This document shows, piece after piece, positions 1-11,289 of a stretch of 64,000 nucleotides of DNA. Location: contig OX246747.1 in NCBI GenBank assembly GCA_945910005.1, positions 35,374,622 to 35,438,621 of the forward strand. The letters are read 5' to 3'. A program made the translations under genes and the position numbers. Below the pieces are notes generated by a model. The model worked only from the letters and a program-made list of their open reading frames with translations, searched no databases and had not been told where the DNA came from. Each line of letters begins with the position of its first letter. Position 1 is the first letter of the stretch. Source of the stretch: Isoperla grammatica. Lineage: Eukaryota; Arthropoda; Insecta; Plecoptera; Perlodidae.

Positions 1-574
1 TTTGATGTCAACACAGATCCTGCTTTTATAAAACAGGTAAAACAGGATTCAAATCAGTAACAGAAAAACTATATTCTTGATGAAAACGCTAAATTAGTGG
101 ATGTAGGGGGAACAGGAACTTCGCTAAAATATATTGCCCGACGTGTTGGAAGATACGAAAAATTTAGAAATACGCCTTGTTTTTTCTTTTTTCTCTACGC
201 CGCTCTTTTCAAAACGACAAGTCAACCAGTGCGGCAATGATGCCGACACCAACATAGTTTTCTATCGTACTCGATCGAAAAAAGAATCGATATAATCACC
301 TCATCACGACTCAAATCGCAGAATCGCAATCGAGAAGGAAATCTTTGAACAATATACATCTCTGTTGACAATGTATCGACTTTTCTTCCAAAAAATTACC
401 AACGAAAACAAAACAATTGAACCATGTAGACTTATTTGCGATAAGCAAGCTGCACATCAATCCAAGGCGTATACGCCGTCTCTCGCTTGAAAACTTCGCG
501 CACCGTTTTCTGTGGACAGAAAAGCAAAAACAAGACATAACTCCATGTGTGAGAGGTCAAAATGGAGCCAAGGA
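1..574. other. Single-copy head segment of U1
   Basis: No gene is seen. Counterparts are 18644-19267 and 36739-37310. It holds short A/T-rich stretches and the phase marker used here. The frames open in it are short and change between units. Confidence 0.7.
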
Positions 575-1470
575 CCAATCACACTCTACACTGATGCCAT
601 TATGTCGTTATCATTAGAATGACGTAAGTCACACTCCAAGCTATCTCAAGAAATCAATCTGGTACTTGAAGTGAAGCAAAGCCACGAAAAGAAAAGACAA
701 GACAACATGGGTGAGAAGTCATAATCGATCGAAGGACCAATCACACTCTACACTGATGCCATTATGTCGTTATCATTAGATTGACGTCACAACTCCAGCT
801 AGATGATCGACACATCCAACACTCATCTCGAGAAGACAATGTGAGAGAAAGCAACTTTGTACTCGCAAATGAAGCAAAGTGAAACAACAACTAGACAACA
901 ATGTGAGAGATGTGATAACATTGAAGAGAAGCACCAATCACACTCTACCATGATGCCATTTTGTCGTCATCATAAGATTGACGTCACAAACCGGTGGCTT
1001 CGGGGAGCTAATTCCTTTAAGTACGAGGCAATCATAATACACCTTCCTGTTTATGTATTTGGTCTCTAACTCCAGCTAGATGATCGACACATCCAACACA
1101 TCTCGAGAAAGCAACTTTGTACTCGCAAGTGAAGCAAAGTGAAGCAACTACAAGACAACATGTGAGAGATGTAATACTATGAAGAAAAGAACAAATCACA
1201 CTTACCATGATGCCATTATATCGTCATCATAAGATTGACGTCACAAACCGGTGGCTTCGGGGAGCTAATTCCTTTAAGTACGAGGCAATCACAATACACC
1301 TTCCTGTTTATGTATTATCTCTCTAACTCCAGCTAGATGATCGACACATCCAACACATCTCGAGAAAGCACCTTTGTACTCGCAAGTGAAGCAAAGTAAA
1401 GCAACTAAACAAGACAACACTGTGAGAGATGTGATACTATGAAGAAAAGAACAAATCACACGAGTGATTG
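575..1470. promoter_or_regulatory. CCAAT/CRE minisatellite, U1
   Basis: About five degenerate subunits of 160-260 bp. Each combines a CCAATCACACTC-type box (575, 737, 934; degraded to CAAATCACAC near 1193 and 1453) with a downstream gccattatgtcgtcatcat motif and a CRE or near-CRE (exact TGACGTCA at 782, 979 and 1236). CCAAT is the NF-Y core and TGACGTCA the CREB/ATF palindrome. That these work as enhancer or promoter elements here is inference. Confidence 0.7.
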
Positions 1471-2290
1471 GTAATGAAGCACATGAATGAAAGGATTCTC
1501 ATCTACGCGCAGGTACCTTGTGACGTCAATAATGGCTACACAAACAATCAAGGTTCGACGTTTTGCTACTTCTACCAATCAATCAACACTCCCGCACATC
1601 TCCTGGCCGCACCCCAACCTCGTAGCCGAGGTCAAGACGGAGGGGTTCGACCTGCTAGTCGCCTGAGAGTGTGTCCGGCCCGCACAGTCCTCGCCAGGTG
1701 ACACTATGTAGTGTGTGTAACAATATATCCCATACGACACAAGAGTACGAATATCCGCATGATATTATTCCAGAAAGTGATCTGAACCTAAATTATGTCA
1801 ATTTTGATGTGTAGTCTTTATGCGTAGCATAGAGAGCCAACCACAAGTCAATAACCAAACTAGGTCCGGATTGTGGAGACATCTACAAGACAACGTTGTG
1901 AGAGATGTGATAATATCAAGAGAAGAACCAATACCCCTGTTACTTGAAGCAAAGCAGCCAGAGAGACTGACAGACAGACAGATACCAGTAATGCAAATAT
2001 GTATGCTCTTACATGTAGTGAATTCATATGTCGCTACAATTTGTGTTGCTCTCCGAATGGAATCTGGTCATACTGTGGCAGAACTAGTGATGGCAAGAGT
2101 GGCTAAGATGAACGTTTTACTGGCTCACAACCTTTACAAGACCGAAGAAGTCCATCACCGCCGCAAGTATTGTGTTCTATAGGCCTCACTCTGCGACTGT
2201 ACAACGGCAACGTTTGTGCCTATTCGTCACAACCATGAGCTGCACTCAAGCAACCGAATAGAATTAAAATCTGTGTATTAGTCTTGTTCC
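1471..2290. other. Inter-array segment with (GACA)n, U1
   Basis: No gene is accepted. The segment holds a CRE at 1521, a GC-rich piece at 1588-1712 (lost from U3, present in U2 and inverted at 55860-55990), and a short (GACA)n at 1969-1984. A 120-codon frame at 1820-2182 has a partner in the inverted copy (55385-55660, minus) but is frameshifted in U2 near 21434 and stopped in U3 near 38667. The GACA tract also changes length in steps of four, which argues against translation. Confidence 0.6.
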
Positions 2291-2620
2291 TTGTTCGAGT
2301 AACTTATCATTGTGTATAGACTAGCCACGTTTGCGTTGCGCTGTGCAACAGCCGACTTTTACGTCGGACCAATCACGATAGCGACACTTCTAGTACGTCA
2401 TTGTTTGCGCTTCTCTCTAACGTGTACAAGACCGAAGAACTCCATCACCGCAGCAAGTAGGGTTCTAAAGGCCTCGCCCTGCGGCTCTACTCCGACCATG
2501 GTTGTACCTATTCGTCACAACCAAGCGCGACTCGAGAAAATAATGACGCCAGCCAATGATGTTCTTTGTTCGAGCGTTACCATTGGCTTCAGACCACGAT
2601 GCTACCCGTGATGTTCCGTG
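2100..2620. repeat. ~306-bp diverged tandem duplication, U1
   Basis: Around 2130-2260 and 2436-2540 the same order of words recurs (acaagaccgaagaa, tccatcaccgc, gcaagta, gttcta, ggcctc, cctattcgtcacaacca), offset by about 300 bp and diverged. The pair is present in all three units and inverted at 54958-55460. It includes the GTG-initiated 99-codon frame at 2312-2611. Confidence 0.7.
2312..2611 (+). other. 99-codon frame kept open in three of four copies; coding status doubtful
   Basis: The frame opens with GTG, not ATG. It is identical in U3 (38871-39170) and nearly intact in the inverted copy (54958-55251, 97 codons, several amino-acid changes). In U2 the equivalent of the RVLKAS stretch reads TAG near 21862, so the frame is broken. 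Identity between U1 and U3 lies inside a conversion tract and is not evidence of selection. No domain is recognised. Confidence 0.15.
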
Positions 2621-2632
2621 TCACACGTTGGA

Positions 2633-3215
2633 GCCATCACCATAGCAACGCTACTCGTTACCCAGAGAACCACCCGGCGCGCTAGTCTCGTGTGAAGTAT
2701 GGATAACTACGTTACCGGCCGCGATACTCCAACCTGCAGTGGAGTGCGATCTTAAACTAGTTATGACGTCACCTTGAAGACCTATCACACCATAGCAACG
2801 CTACTAGTTACCCAGAGAACCACCCGGCGCGCTAGTTGCGCGTGAAGTATAGATAACTACGGTGCGACCTTGGACTAGTTATGACGTCACCTTGAAGTCT
2901 TATTACACCATAGCAACGCTACTAGAAGAGAGCGCAGAGAACCACCCGGCGCGCTAGTCTCGCGTGAGTGGATAACTACGTTACCGGCCGCGATACACCA
3001 ACATGCAGTGGAGTGCGACCTTGGACTATTTATGACGTCACCTTGAAGACCTATCACACCATAGCAACGCTACTAGTTACCACAGAGAACCACCCGGCGC
3101 GCTAGTTGCGCGTGAAGTATAGATAGCTACGTCATCGGCTCGATAACGTACAACCTAGGCCTAGTTATTATCGTCACCTTGAAGCGACCTTGGCCATGAC
3201 GTCATTGCTTAGCAA
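2633..3215. promoter_or_regulatory. CRE/X-box array, U1
   Basis: About four subunits of 118-165 bp. Exact CREs start at 2764, 2882 and 3033, and each is followed 26 bp later (start to start) by CCATAGCAAC at 2790, 2908 and 3059. A further CRE lies at 3197 and a lone CCATAGCAAC at 2640. CCATAGCAAC matches the half-site bound by RFX factors, and its pairing with a CRE resembles X1/X2 boxes, though the spacing is wider. Each unit also carries the GC palindrome ggcgcgc and a taactacgttaccgg stretch. Confidence 0.72.
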
Positions 3216-4095
3216 ACACCGGATAAGTCAACACGTTTGAAGGACGCGACATGTGTGTACATGTTTTGGAATCCACTTGTGGATCTTTCACTGGTAAGCT
3301 TGTTATATATATCATTGCCAGATGCATCACGTGCATGTCTATGTAGGCCTAAAGGTGGATACACAAAGAGATCGGTTTATCAGTGGCGACTCACCCTTTC
3401 ACGTGCCCTCCCCCTCCAATCGCACACAATTACGCAATTGGATGATAATGAAGTCGAAAAGGTTGCGTTTTGAAATGGCTCAGTTCATTCTCAGAGTCCC
3501 CTAGCTCATGTTGGCTACGCGCCTTGCCTACCTGCCTGCGTTGTTTCGGACACGAGCAGGTTGTGAGCAAGTCACGCGCACGCACACTTTCAGTTGTTTG
3601 CGAACCAGCGCTGAGGAAGCTGAATTTCACGTAGGGTAGTAATAACTGTGTCCCTAGTTATGGCGAGTGAATGGACGCCAATGGTGGTCGTGGCTTAGCC
3701 TTGGTGATTAGGTGGTTTTGTGGTGAACTGGAAGTTTTCTAAACTGATTTGTGCGTCTTACCCATTTCTACCCCCGCCGCCGCTGTGGTTTACACACTTT
3801 CCCAAGGTCAAATAACTTTGTGTGGAGGTGTGAAGATTGCCGTACGCAAGAAAGCAACGGAGAGACCAAGAATGTGTGATCATCACAAGCAAAAGTTAAA
3901 TTAGACCTAAAATCCAAGTCACTAAACCATTGGTTAGAAGAATAACGACGAATCTCATTGGTAATTGGCGGCGCTCGCTCTTTTATTAGGCTTGTGTGTA
4001 AACTTCACAACGGTTTGGCAAATTGTTTACGAACCCGATTCGAGTCCAAGATTGTATGTACAGTCATGTCACCTTTGAATGTCGACATTGTAAAT
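3216..4095. other. Single-copy segment between CRE/X-box array and TG tract, U1
   Basis: No gene is accepted. Counterparts are 22626-23540 and 39766-40690. It includes a consensus-like 5' splice-site sequence ctg|gtaagc near 3294 in all units. Short frames here (for example 3322-3504) are extended or shortened by indels between units. Confidence 0.6.
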
Positions 4096-4098
4096 GTG

Positions 4099-4099
<1 letters not shown>

Positions 4100-4156
<57 letters not shown>
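4100..4156. repeat. (TG)n microsatellite, U1
   Basis: About 28 TG dinucleotides. The same locus has about 11 in U2 and 8 in U3. Confidence 0.98.
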
Positions 4157-4157
<1 letters not shown>

Positions 4158-4437
4158 GTGTTGACATATTTATAGAAAGCTTGGCTAGTACCCAAGAATA
4201 AAAAGTATATTAGTAATGATCTATACCTGTTAACAAGCACACTGGATAGTTTCTTCACGAAAACATGTAGGCCTACATCTAAATCTTGGGGATGATGCGC
4301 AAGCAAGGATCTTGCCCAATTTCCATTTCGTCCACACCAATTTCGGCCACATTTCAGCAAAAGATTGGCTAGTACCCAGAAATAAATGATCAATACCTGT
4401 CAACAAGTACTTTTATAGCTGGAGAATCGACGATGCC

Positions 4438-4640
4438 GGCAGACTGCATTGTTTCTTTACGAAGATCATGCAGTCACAAATCATGGCAAGGCAATTTACC
4501 AATTCCCTAGGTCGACGGTCACGGACGTCAGTCAACTATGCAGGCAGAGTGCATTGTTTCTTTACGAAGATCAAGCAGTCACAAATGATGGCAGGGCAAT
4601 CTACCAATTCCCTAGGTCGACGTTCACGGTAGATGGGTGA
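4438..4640 (+). repeat. ~100-bp direct duplication, U1
   Basis: Two copies of a block starting gcagactgcattgtttcttt and ending with a ccctaggtcgacg box, at 4438-4530 and 4543-4640. U2 also has two (23850-23935 and 23957-24045). U3 has one (40988-41080). The block contains two restriction-like palindromes, CCTAGG and GTCGAC. Confidence 0.85.
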
Positions 4641-5099
4641 TATCGTGTACCTATAGACGGTTGTTTGTTTGGTCATTGTTGGTTTTTGTTTGTGAATTGG
4701 TCTCAGGATCGGATCGGATGCACGCACTGATCACGATGGTGAAGTCAAGTTCTGTGTGTGTTAAAAGGTTGTTGGTTGGTTGGTACAATCCAGATTGTAT
4801 ATAGGCCTATAATGTTCCGTAAGAAAACCATCCACATCAATATGCAATCAACTGGGCAGATATGTAACCTGCTTCACATTGAAGGTAGAGATACAGACCA
4901 TAACGGGCAAGGGATGAATCTTCGGACGACGACGAATGGCAACGACATCGTCTTGAAGGGTGGGTTCTGTGAGACGGCGGAGTAGAAGAGTAGCGGTTGT
5001 ACTCTGACGATGAATGGCAATGTCGGACCACGACATCGTCGTGAAGGGTGGGTTCTGTGAGACGGCGTTTATCTTGTCGGGGGTGAACTGTGATTACGA
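4641..5099. other. Single-copy lead-in to the 83-94-bp array, U1
   Basis: No gene is seen. A ~100-bp block with gaagggtgggttctgtgaga occurs twice (near 4957 and 5039). U3 also has two copies (near 41520 and 41608), while U2 has one. Confidence 0.6.
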
Positions 5100-6035
5100 T
5101 GTAGAGTACCACTTCAAGGACACACGCACTGACGCACGCATCTTGACGCACGCATCTCTGATGGCGATGTAGAGTACCACTTCAGTGAGTACCACTTCAA
5201 GGACACACGCACTGACGCACGCATCTTGACGCACGCATCTCTGATGACGATGTAGAAGGGTAGCTTCAGTGAGCTACGTTCTCTGGTAGGTTTCAAGGAC
5301 ACGCACTGACGCACGCATCTTGGGCTACTCTGTTGGCGATGTAGAAGAGTAGCTTCAGTGAGCTACATTCTCTGGTAGGTTTCAAGGACACGCACTGACG
5401 CACGCATCTTGGGCTACTCTGTTGGCGATGTAGAAGGGTAGCTTCAGTGAGCTACGTTCTCTGGTAGGTTTCAAGGACACGCACTGACGCACGCATCTTG
5501 GGCTACTCTGTTGGCGATGTAGAAGAGTAGCTTCAGTGAGCTACGTTCTCTGGTAGGTTTCAAGGACACGCACTGACGCACGCATCTTGGGCACTCTGAT
5601 GACGATGTAGAAGGGTAGCTTCATGAGCTACGTTCTCTGGAAGGCTTCAAGGACACACGCACTGACGCACGCATCTTGACGCACGCTACTCTGATGGCGA
5701 TGTAGAAGCGAAGCTTCAGTGAGCTACGTTATCTGGTAGGTTTCAAGGACACGCACCGACGCACGCATCTTGGGCTACTCTGATGACGATGTAGAAGGGT
5801 AGCTTCATGAGCTACGTTCTCTGGAAGGCTTCAAGGACACACGCACTGACGCACGCATCTTGACGCACGCTACTCTGATGGCGATGTAGAAGAGTAGCTT
5901 CAGTGAGCTACGTTCTCTGGAAGGCTTCAAGGACACACGCCCTGACGCATGCATCTCTGATGACGATGTAGAAGAGAAGCTTCAGTGAGCTACATTCTCT
6001 GGTAGGTTTCAAGGACACACGCACTGACGCGCGCA
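5100..6035 (+). repeat. 83-94-bp minisatellite, U1 (about 11 copies)
   Basis: Each copy contains gcactgacgcacgcatct, a gatgtaga word and an agcttcagtgagctac palindrome-like stretch. Two subtypes alternate: one with gagtaccacttcagtgag, the other with gaagagtagcttcagtgag. TGACGCA is a CRE-like half-site. The minus-strand frames over it are repeat translations. Confidence 0.93.
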
Positions 6036-6039
6036 CACT

Positions 6040-6296
6040 TCTTCGGCTGCCTTTCTCCTCTTCCTTGGGGACGAAGCTAATCTTGTAGTTTGATAGAATG
6101 GCGATCAAATTCTCCTGTGACGTCATATTAAGTTGGCCTGTACAACAACCTGACGATCCATGTAGAATGTGTTGGCGGAGACAACATCTTGTTTGTCCCT
6201 TTGGATGTGCCGATATCAAATGTGCTTGTTTATTGCATTGCGAACAGTGCGAGTGACACCACAACATAATATTAGAGGTTGCGCAACTATACGGCA
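6040..6296. other. Single-copy segment before foldback element, U1
   Basis: No gene is accepted. It holds an exact CRE at 6118-6125. Counterparts 24865-25128 and 42055-42304 carry tcatgtgacgtcatatt. The minus-strand frames are short; 24928-25122 and 42121-42315 are identical, reflecting U2/U3 similarity. Confidence 0.6.
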
Positions 6297-6960
6297 TGTG
6301 AAACTAAAATATAAATATTTAATTTTGATAAAAATTGCTATTTTGCAACACGGTACGATACAAACAGAGGTGTAATAGAATGTAGGCTACCATTTCCATA
6401 ACTACTTGAAATAAACAACACTTTTTACGAAAATAGATGTTGTCGTTATTTAATTGACACGGTCCTATCGATAGATCGAGTTTCGTTCATGTTTTCGACT
6501 TATCGATTGTTGATAGTCAAAGTCGTTGAGATACTCTGGCGGAGGCTCGCAGTACTACAACCAGCTCCCTAGCATGTCAGTTCATTTGGATACCGCTAGG
6601 GGTTTTTGAGTTTACAGCGGACGTGGTATTGATTTAGGGGGCCGTGATGAAATAAACAATAAATAACAAAAAATATTGACTTTAAAGATTATATCCTCTG
6701 GTGGTGGCTCGTAGGACTCCAAAGCACACCACAATCGATAAGTCGAAATATACAGGTAAAAAAATAATCGATAATCGACATTGCTACAATAATACTTAAA
6801 TCACTTCTTTCTAATATTTGTTTATTACAAGTTGTTATGGAAATGTGACAGAACATCAAAATTGTTTTTACAAAATAGACACACCTATTATTGCATCTCC
6901 TTTTAACTCTTTATTAAATGATATCAAAAGTGTTTAATATATTCTATGTTTCTTCATGGT
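6297..6960. mobile_element. Foldback (long inverted repeat) element, short version, U1
   Basis: The left arm carries catttccataactacttg (6391) followed by aaataaaca. The right arm carries the reverse complement form (tgtttattacaagttgttat, 6828). Further paired words are tatcgatag (6466) and cttatcgattgttg on the left against cacaatcgataag on the right (6729). The arms are diverged inverted repeats around a gaggctcg core. It is one of four members (25130, 42305, 49255). No transposase is present. Outer ends are approximate and no target duplication was identified. Confidence 0.6.
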
Positions 6961-6988
6961 GGGTGGATACTTTTTCAATTCAAGAGCT

Positions 6989-7475
6989 ACAACGGAGAGA
7001 GAGATCAGGCTTGTAGGATTTCCACGCGGTTGAGGAGGTAAGAATGAGTGTATTCGTCTGCAATACAACAGTACAACGGAGAGACCGATGATCAGGCTTG
7101 TAGGAGTTTCCGGCGGTCACGAGTTGGTAAGAATGTGACGTCTGCAATACAACTGCGGTTACAACGGAGAGAGCGATCAGGCTTGTAGGATTTCCACGCG
7201 GTTGAGGAGGTAAGAATGAGTGTATTCGTCTGCAATACAACAGTACAACGGAGAGACCGATGATCAGACTTGTAGGAGTTTCCGGCGGTTACGAGTTGGT
7301 AAGAAGGTGACGTTTGCAATACAACAGCTACAACGGAGAGAGTGATCAGGCTTGTATAAAATTCAGGCGGTCTTGGAGGTAGAAATGTGGATACGTCTGC
7401 AATACAACAGCTGTTACAACGAAGTAAGCGATCATGCATGTAGGAAATTCAGACGGTGAGGTCGAGGAAGTACGG
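6989..7475 (+). repeat. ~85-bp minisatellite, U1 (six copies)
   Basis: The word tacaacggaga starts copies at 6989, 7072, 7160, 7244, 7329 and 7415. Each copy contains gatcaggcttgtagga and a variable end. Short minus-strand frames over it are repeat translations. Confidence 0.92.
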
Positions 7476-8170
7476 ATTGTCCAAGAGAAACCAATTTGGT
7501 TGTATCGCAATGTCCAACCGACGGTGGTACAGTCGTTCGTTCTCAGAAACGATAAACATATTTCCCCATACTAGTACCTACGTGACATCGATAATGCCTT
7601 CAAATTGAGCACGAACACAATTCCATCAACGACAGACAGAATTCCTCTGCACAAGGAAGTCAGTCAGTAATCAAGCAAGCCACACAGTAATGCTCTGTTT
7701 GTCTTGGGTGCACAACCAACACATAGCTGAGCTATAGGCCCTACCCTTACGTCAGGCACACATCAATCATGTAGTAATGCTTCTACATTCTTTTGATGGC
7801 CAACAGGTGGGTGTTGTTGTTGTACCAACATATTCTTTCTTCCTCCAAGACTGATTGAAATAAGAAACAGATGATTCGAGTCCGTTCGATGTACCATACT
7901 TCATTTCTTTAAAAAAGTATCTAGAAAGTAACTTGTTTCTCCTCGAACAATGTTTGCTGCTGGGCGTAAGGGGGAGCGTTCACACACACGTAGGGGATGA
8001 AATACCACCATCATCGAAAGAAAATGTCACGTTCATTTGGGAGGAGCCGAACATCATAGTTTGCTTGTGACGTCACCTCACACACCTGGTTTAAATGACC
8101 TCGTCCATGTGTGATTGTGATTGGTTTGTCGGTTATGACGTCACACATATTGACAGAGCTCTCGTTACGT
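7476..8170. other. Single-copy segment, U1
   Basis: No gene is seen. Counterpart is 26876-27600. It contains two exact CREs close together (8068-8075 and 8136-8143), a ttggtttgtcgg inverted CCAAT-like stretch between them, and ttgtgattgtga. The paired U2 positions keep both CREs (27496 and 27564). Confidence 0.6.
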
Positions 8171-8174
8171 ACGA

Positions 8175-8869
8175 CGCGCCATCCTCGCTGGTCTCTTTTT
8201 CCTCGGTTCTGATTGGTGGTTCTGGTGATGCTTTATCGACGTCATCTTTGACGGGTGTCCACTTGTTACTCGGGTCCTAAATGTCGTCCATGTTCTAGAA
8301 CAAATGTACCTAACGCGCCATCCTCGTTGGTCTCTTTTTCCTCGGTTCTGATTGGTGGTTCTGGTGATGCTTTATCGACGTCATCTTTGACGGGTGTCCA
8401 CTTGTTACTCGGGTCCTAAATGTCGTCCATGTTCTAGAACAAATGTACCTAACGCGCCATCCTCGTTGGTCTCTTTTTCCTCGGTTCTGATTGGTGGTTC
8501 TGGTGATGCTTTATCGACGTCATCTTTGACGGGTGTCCACTTGTTACTCGGGTCCTAAATGTCGTCCACGTTCTAGAACAAATGTACCTAACGCGCCATC
8601 CTCGTTGGTCTCTTTTTCCTCGGTTCTGATTGGTGGTTCTGGTGATGCTTTATCGACGTCATCTTTGACGGGTGTCCACTTGTTACTCGGGTCCTAAATG
8701 TCGTCCATGTTCTAGAACAAATGTACCTAACGCGCCATCCTCGTTGGTCTCTTTTTCCTCGGTTCTGATTGGTGGTTCTGGTGATGCTTTATCGACGTCA
8801 TCTTTGACGGGTGTCCACTTGTTACTCGGGTCCTAAATGTCGTCCATGTTCTAGAACAAATGTACCTGA
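8175..8869 (+). repeat. 139-bp minisatellite, U1 (five copies)
   Basis: Copies start with cgcgccatcctcg at 8175, 8314, 8453, 8592 and 8731 and are almost identical. Each contains ctgattggtggttctgg (inverted CCAAT), tcgacgtcat (CRE with one mismatch) and ttctagaaca. Copy number is the same in U2. Confidence 0.97.
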
Positions 8870-9947
8870 CGTCGTCCTTGCCGCACAATATTGGCCACGA
8901 TCTCTTTCTCAGAGTGCAAAATCTTGTCCACTTTCTAGATAACACAAAGGCCTAACGTGGACGAAGGAGTGCAGCATGCATGTTATTTCACATGTTGCAC
9001 AGTGGATGGTCAGGTGTTACTCACACGTTCATTTTCATGACGTCATCATCATCATATAGATTACGAGAAAGATGTGTCACGTTTTGGGTATCATATCTTT
9101 CTGTAATTACAGTTTTGAACAAGTTCTTGAAAAATTCTTTCACTAGGTACTTAAACTATAGCCACGATTGCAAAACAGACAATTTCTATTTTGGGTAAGC
9201 GTCGCTTCTCTGACTCCGTTTTTGTGAATTCCATAATGTTGCCTTGTCGATGTCGATAAAGGGATAAACCCTTTCAACGACGGCATTTTCTTACACGAGA
9301 CGATCAACCGATAATCCCAATCTGAAGTCCTTCAAATTCTTCTTCGGTCCAACAATAGCTCTCAAATCGGTAACTTCAGCAGCAAAAGAACACTACATGA
9401 TATTTATGAATTCTAATATTGACGGTTCCTGTATTTATATATTATGTATCCACCGCAGACAGTTCACAATAGGCTATACAAACACATGATTTAAAATCAA
9501 ATTTGTAATCTCCATCACGAGGTATTTTTTTTTTTTTCTCCTCTCCTTGTGAATCTTTATTGGCTTTCCCATCCTGTCATTCTACCACAATAATAATTAA
9601 ACGGCAAACGTTTATTTTTGAAACCTGACCGACACAATTCCAGCAGCACAGACGATCGTAAATCGACATTATAACTTGCAACAACACAACATCTTCGGTA
9701 AGAGTACGACGAGAGAGAGCGATATTGACTGTGGGTGTAGTGTAATTCCAATTCCACGTTCCAAAATATTTCTTAAACTCATCCGTTTTTCCTCAGCCTA
9801 CTACCGACGTCTCTAACACAAGGAAGTAACTCAATCATGATAACATTCTTGGCCACAGTAAATTTAACGATGGATGTCCTCGTTTATGTATCGATGCATC
9901 ATAGATCATAGGCATATATATATGGGGATCCACACTTGAGAATAACA
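8870..9947. other. Single-copy segment, U1
   Basis: No gene is seen. Counterpart is 28298-29345. It has a CRE at 9038-9045 inside a catcatcatcat run that is deleted in U2, a poly-T run at 9526-9537 (shorter in U2), and (TA)n near 9914. Confidence 0.6.
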
Positions 9948-9964
9948 CCCCCCCCCCCCCCCCC
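9948..9964. repeat. Poly-C tract (17), U1
   Basis: Seventeen consecutive C directly before the 70-bp array. U2 has 16 at the same place (29346-29361). The complementary strand is poly-G, which can form quadruplexes. Confidence 0.98.
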
Positions 9965-9969
9965 AACTT

Positions 9970-10795
9970 ATGCAAACAATATGTTTTTCATGAAGAACTG
10001 ACTCTTCAAGCACAGACAACGATGACACCTAAGACTACTCCAAAATTATCTTTTTGACAATTTGCTGAAGACCTGAACCTTCCAGCAAAGACGAAGCTGA
10101 CACCTAAGAACTACTCCAATATTATCTTTTTGACTGTTATTTGACCTAAACCTTTCAGCAAAGACGAAGCTGACACCTCACAATGACTCAAAATATCTTT
10201 TTGACAATTATTTCACCTGAACCTTCCAGCAAAGACGAAGCTGACACCTAAGTACTCCAAAATTATCTTTTTGACAATTATTTGACCTGAACCTTCTAGC
10301 AAAGACGAAGCTGACACCTAAGTACTCCAAAATTATCTTTTTGACAATTATTTGACCTGAACCTTCTAGCAAAGACGAAGCTGACACCTAAGTACTCCAA
10401 AATTATCTTTTTGACAATTATTTGACCTGAACCTTCCAGCAAAGACGAAGCTGACACCTATGACCTAAGTACTCCAAAATTATCTTTTTGACAATTATTT
10501 CACCTGAACCTTCCAGCAAAGACGAAGCTGACACCTAAGTACTCCAAAATTATCTTTTTGACAATTATTTGACCTGAACCTTCTAGCAAAGACGAAGCTG
10601 ACACATCCAAATGACTCAAACATATCTTTTTGACAATTGTCTGAAGAACTGACCATTCCAGCAAAGATACATCCAAATGACTCAAACATATCTTTTTGAC
10701 AATTGTCTCAAGAACTGACCATTCCAGCAAAGATACATCCAAATTACTCAAAATATGTTTTTGACAATTGTCTGAACCTGAACCTTCCAGCAAAG
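9970..10795 (+). repeat. ~70-bp minisatellite, U1 (about 11 copies)
   Basis: Consensus words are caaaattatctttttgacaa, gacctgaaccttc and agcaaagacgaagctgacac. Three central copies have exact 70-bp spacing and are nearly identical. The outer copies are shorter and diverged. Leucine-rich minus-strand frames over the 3' end are the same in U1 and U2 because those copies are conserved. Confidence 0.95.
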
Positions 10796-11285
10796 ACAAA
10801 GCTAGGCTATAAACCGCTTTCTAGGCTAGTTGGTGAGAGATAAGGTAGAGAGGTTATTACAGGCTACTCAATTCCAATTCTTCTCAACTGATGATGAAGC
10901 GCAAATCTGTAGTAGATGGATAGCTTCATAGTAATCACGACAAGGACGAAAATTTTCACATTCACTTCACATAGAATATCATTGTAGAGTATCTCATTCG
11001 TGCCAATTAAATAATATCAACACTAAGACGGGGACAAACACATTCACACTTGGCACGATCACAGTAGTTAATTGGAATGGAACCAGGGAGGAAGTTGTTG
11101 CGTCAATCTGGCGACGACTCGTGAATCAACCAACCAATCACTCGCGCGGGTCTCGTCTGTTAGGCGTCGTGACGTCACTAACATGAAGGGTAGACGGCGA
11201 TGTTGTCAACACAAGCGGTCGTCGCCATACCTAACTCTGAACAGACCGTGGAAACGTACAGGAGTTTCCATATAAAACCCGTTTA
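10796..11285. other. Single-copy segment, U1
   Basis: No gene is seen. Counterpart is 29906-30395. It has an exact CRE at 11170-11177 (conserved in U2 near 30275) and caaccaatcactcgcgcggg, a CCAAT box 50 bp upstream of it. Confidence 0.6.
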
Positions 11286-11289
11286 TGAA

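Noticed and set aside
1588..1712. 5S rRNA or tRNA-derived element in the GC-rich piece containing ggttcgacctgc
   Set aside because: There is a B-box-like word only. The rest does not match 5S rRNA internal boxes or a tRNA fold.
5590..5620. Hammerhead ribozyme suggested by ctgatgacgatg
   Set aside because: No stem II followed by GAAA and no fitting stem III are present. The word is part of the 83-94-bp repeat.
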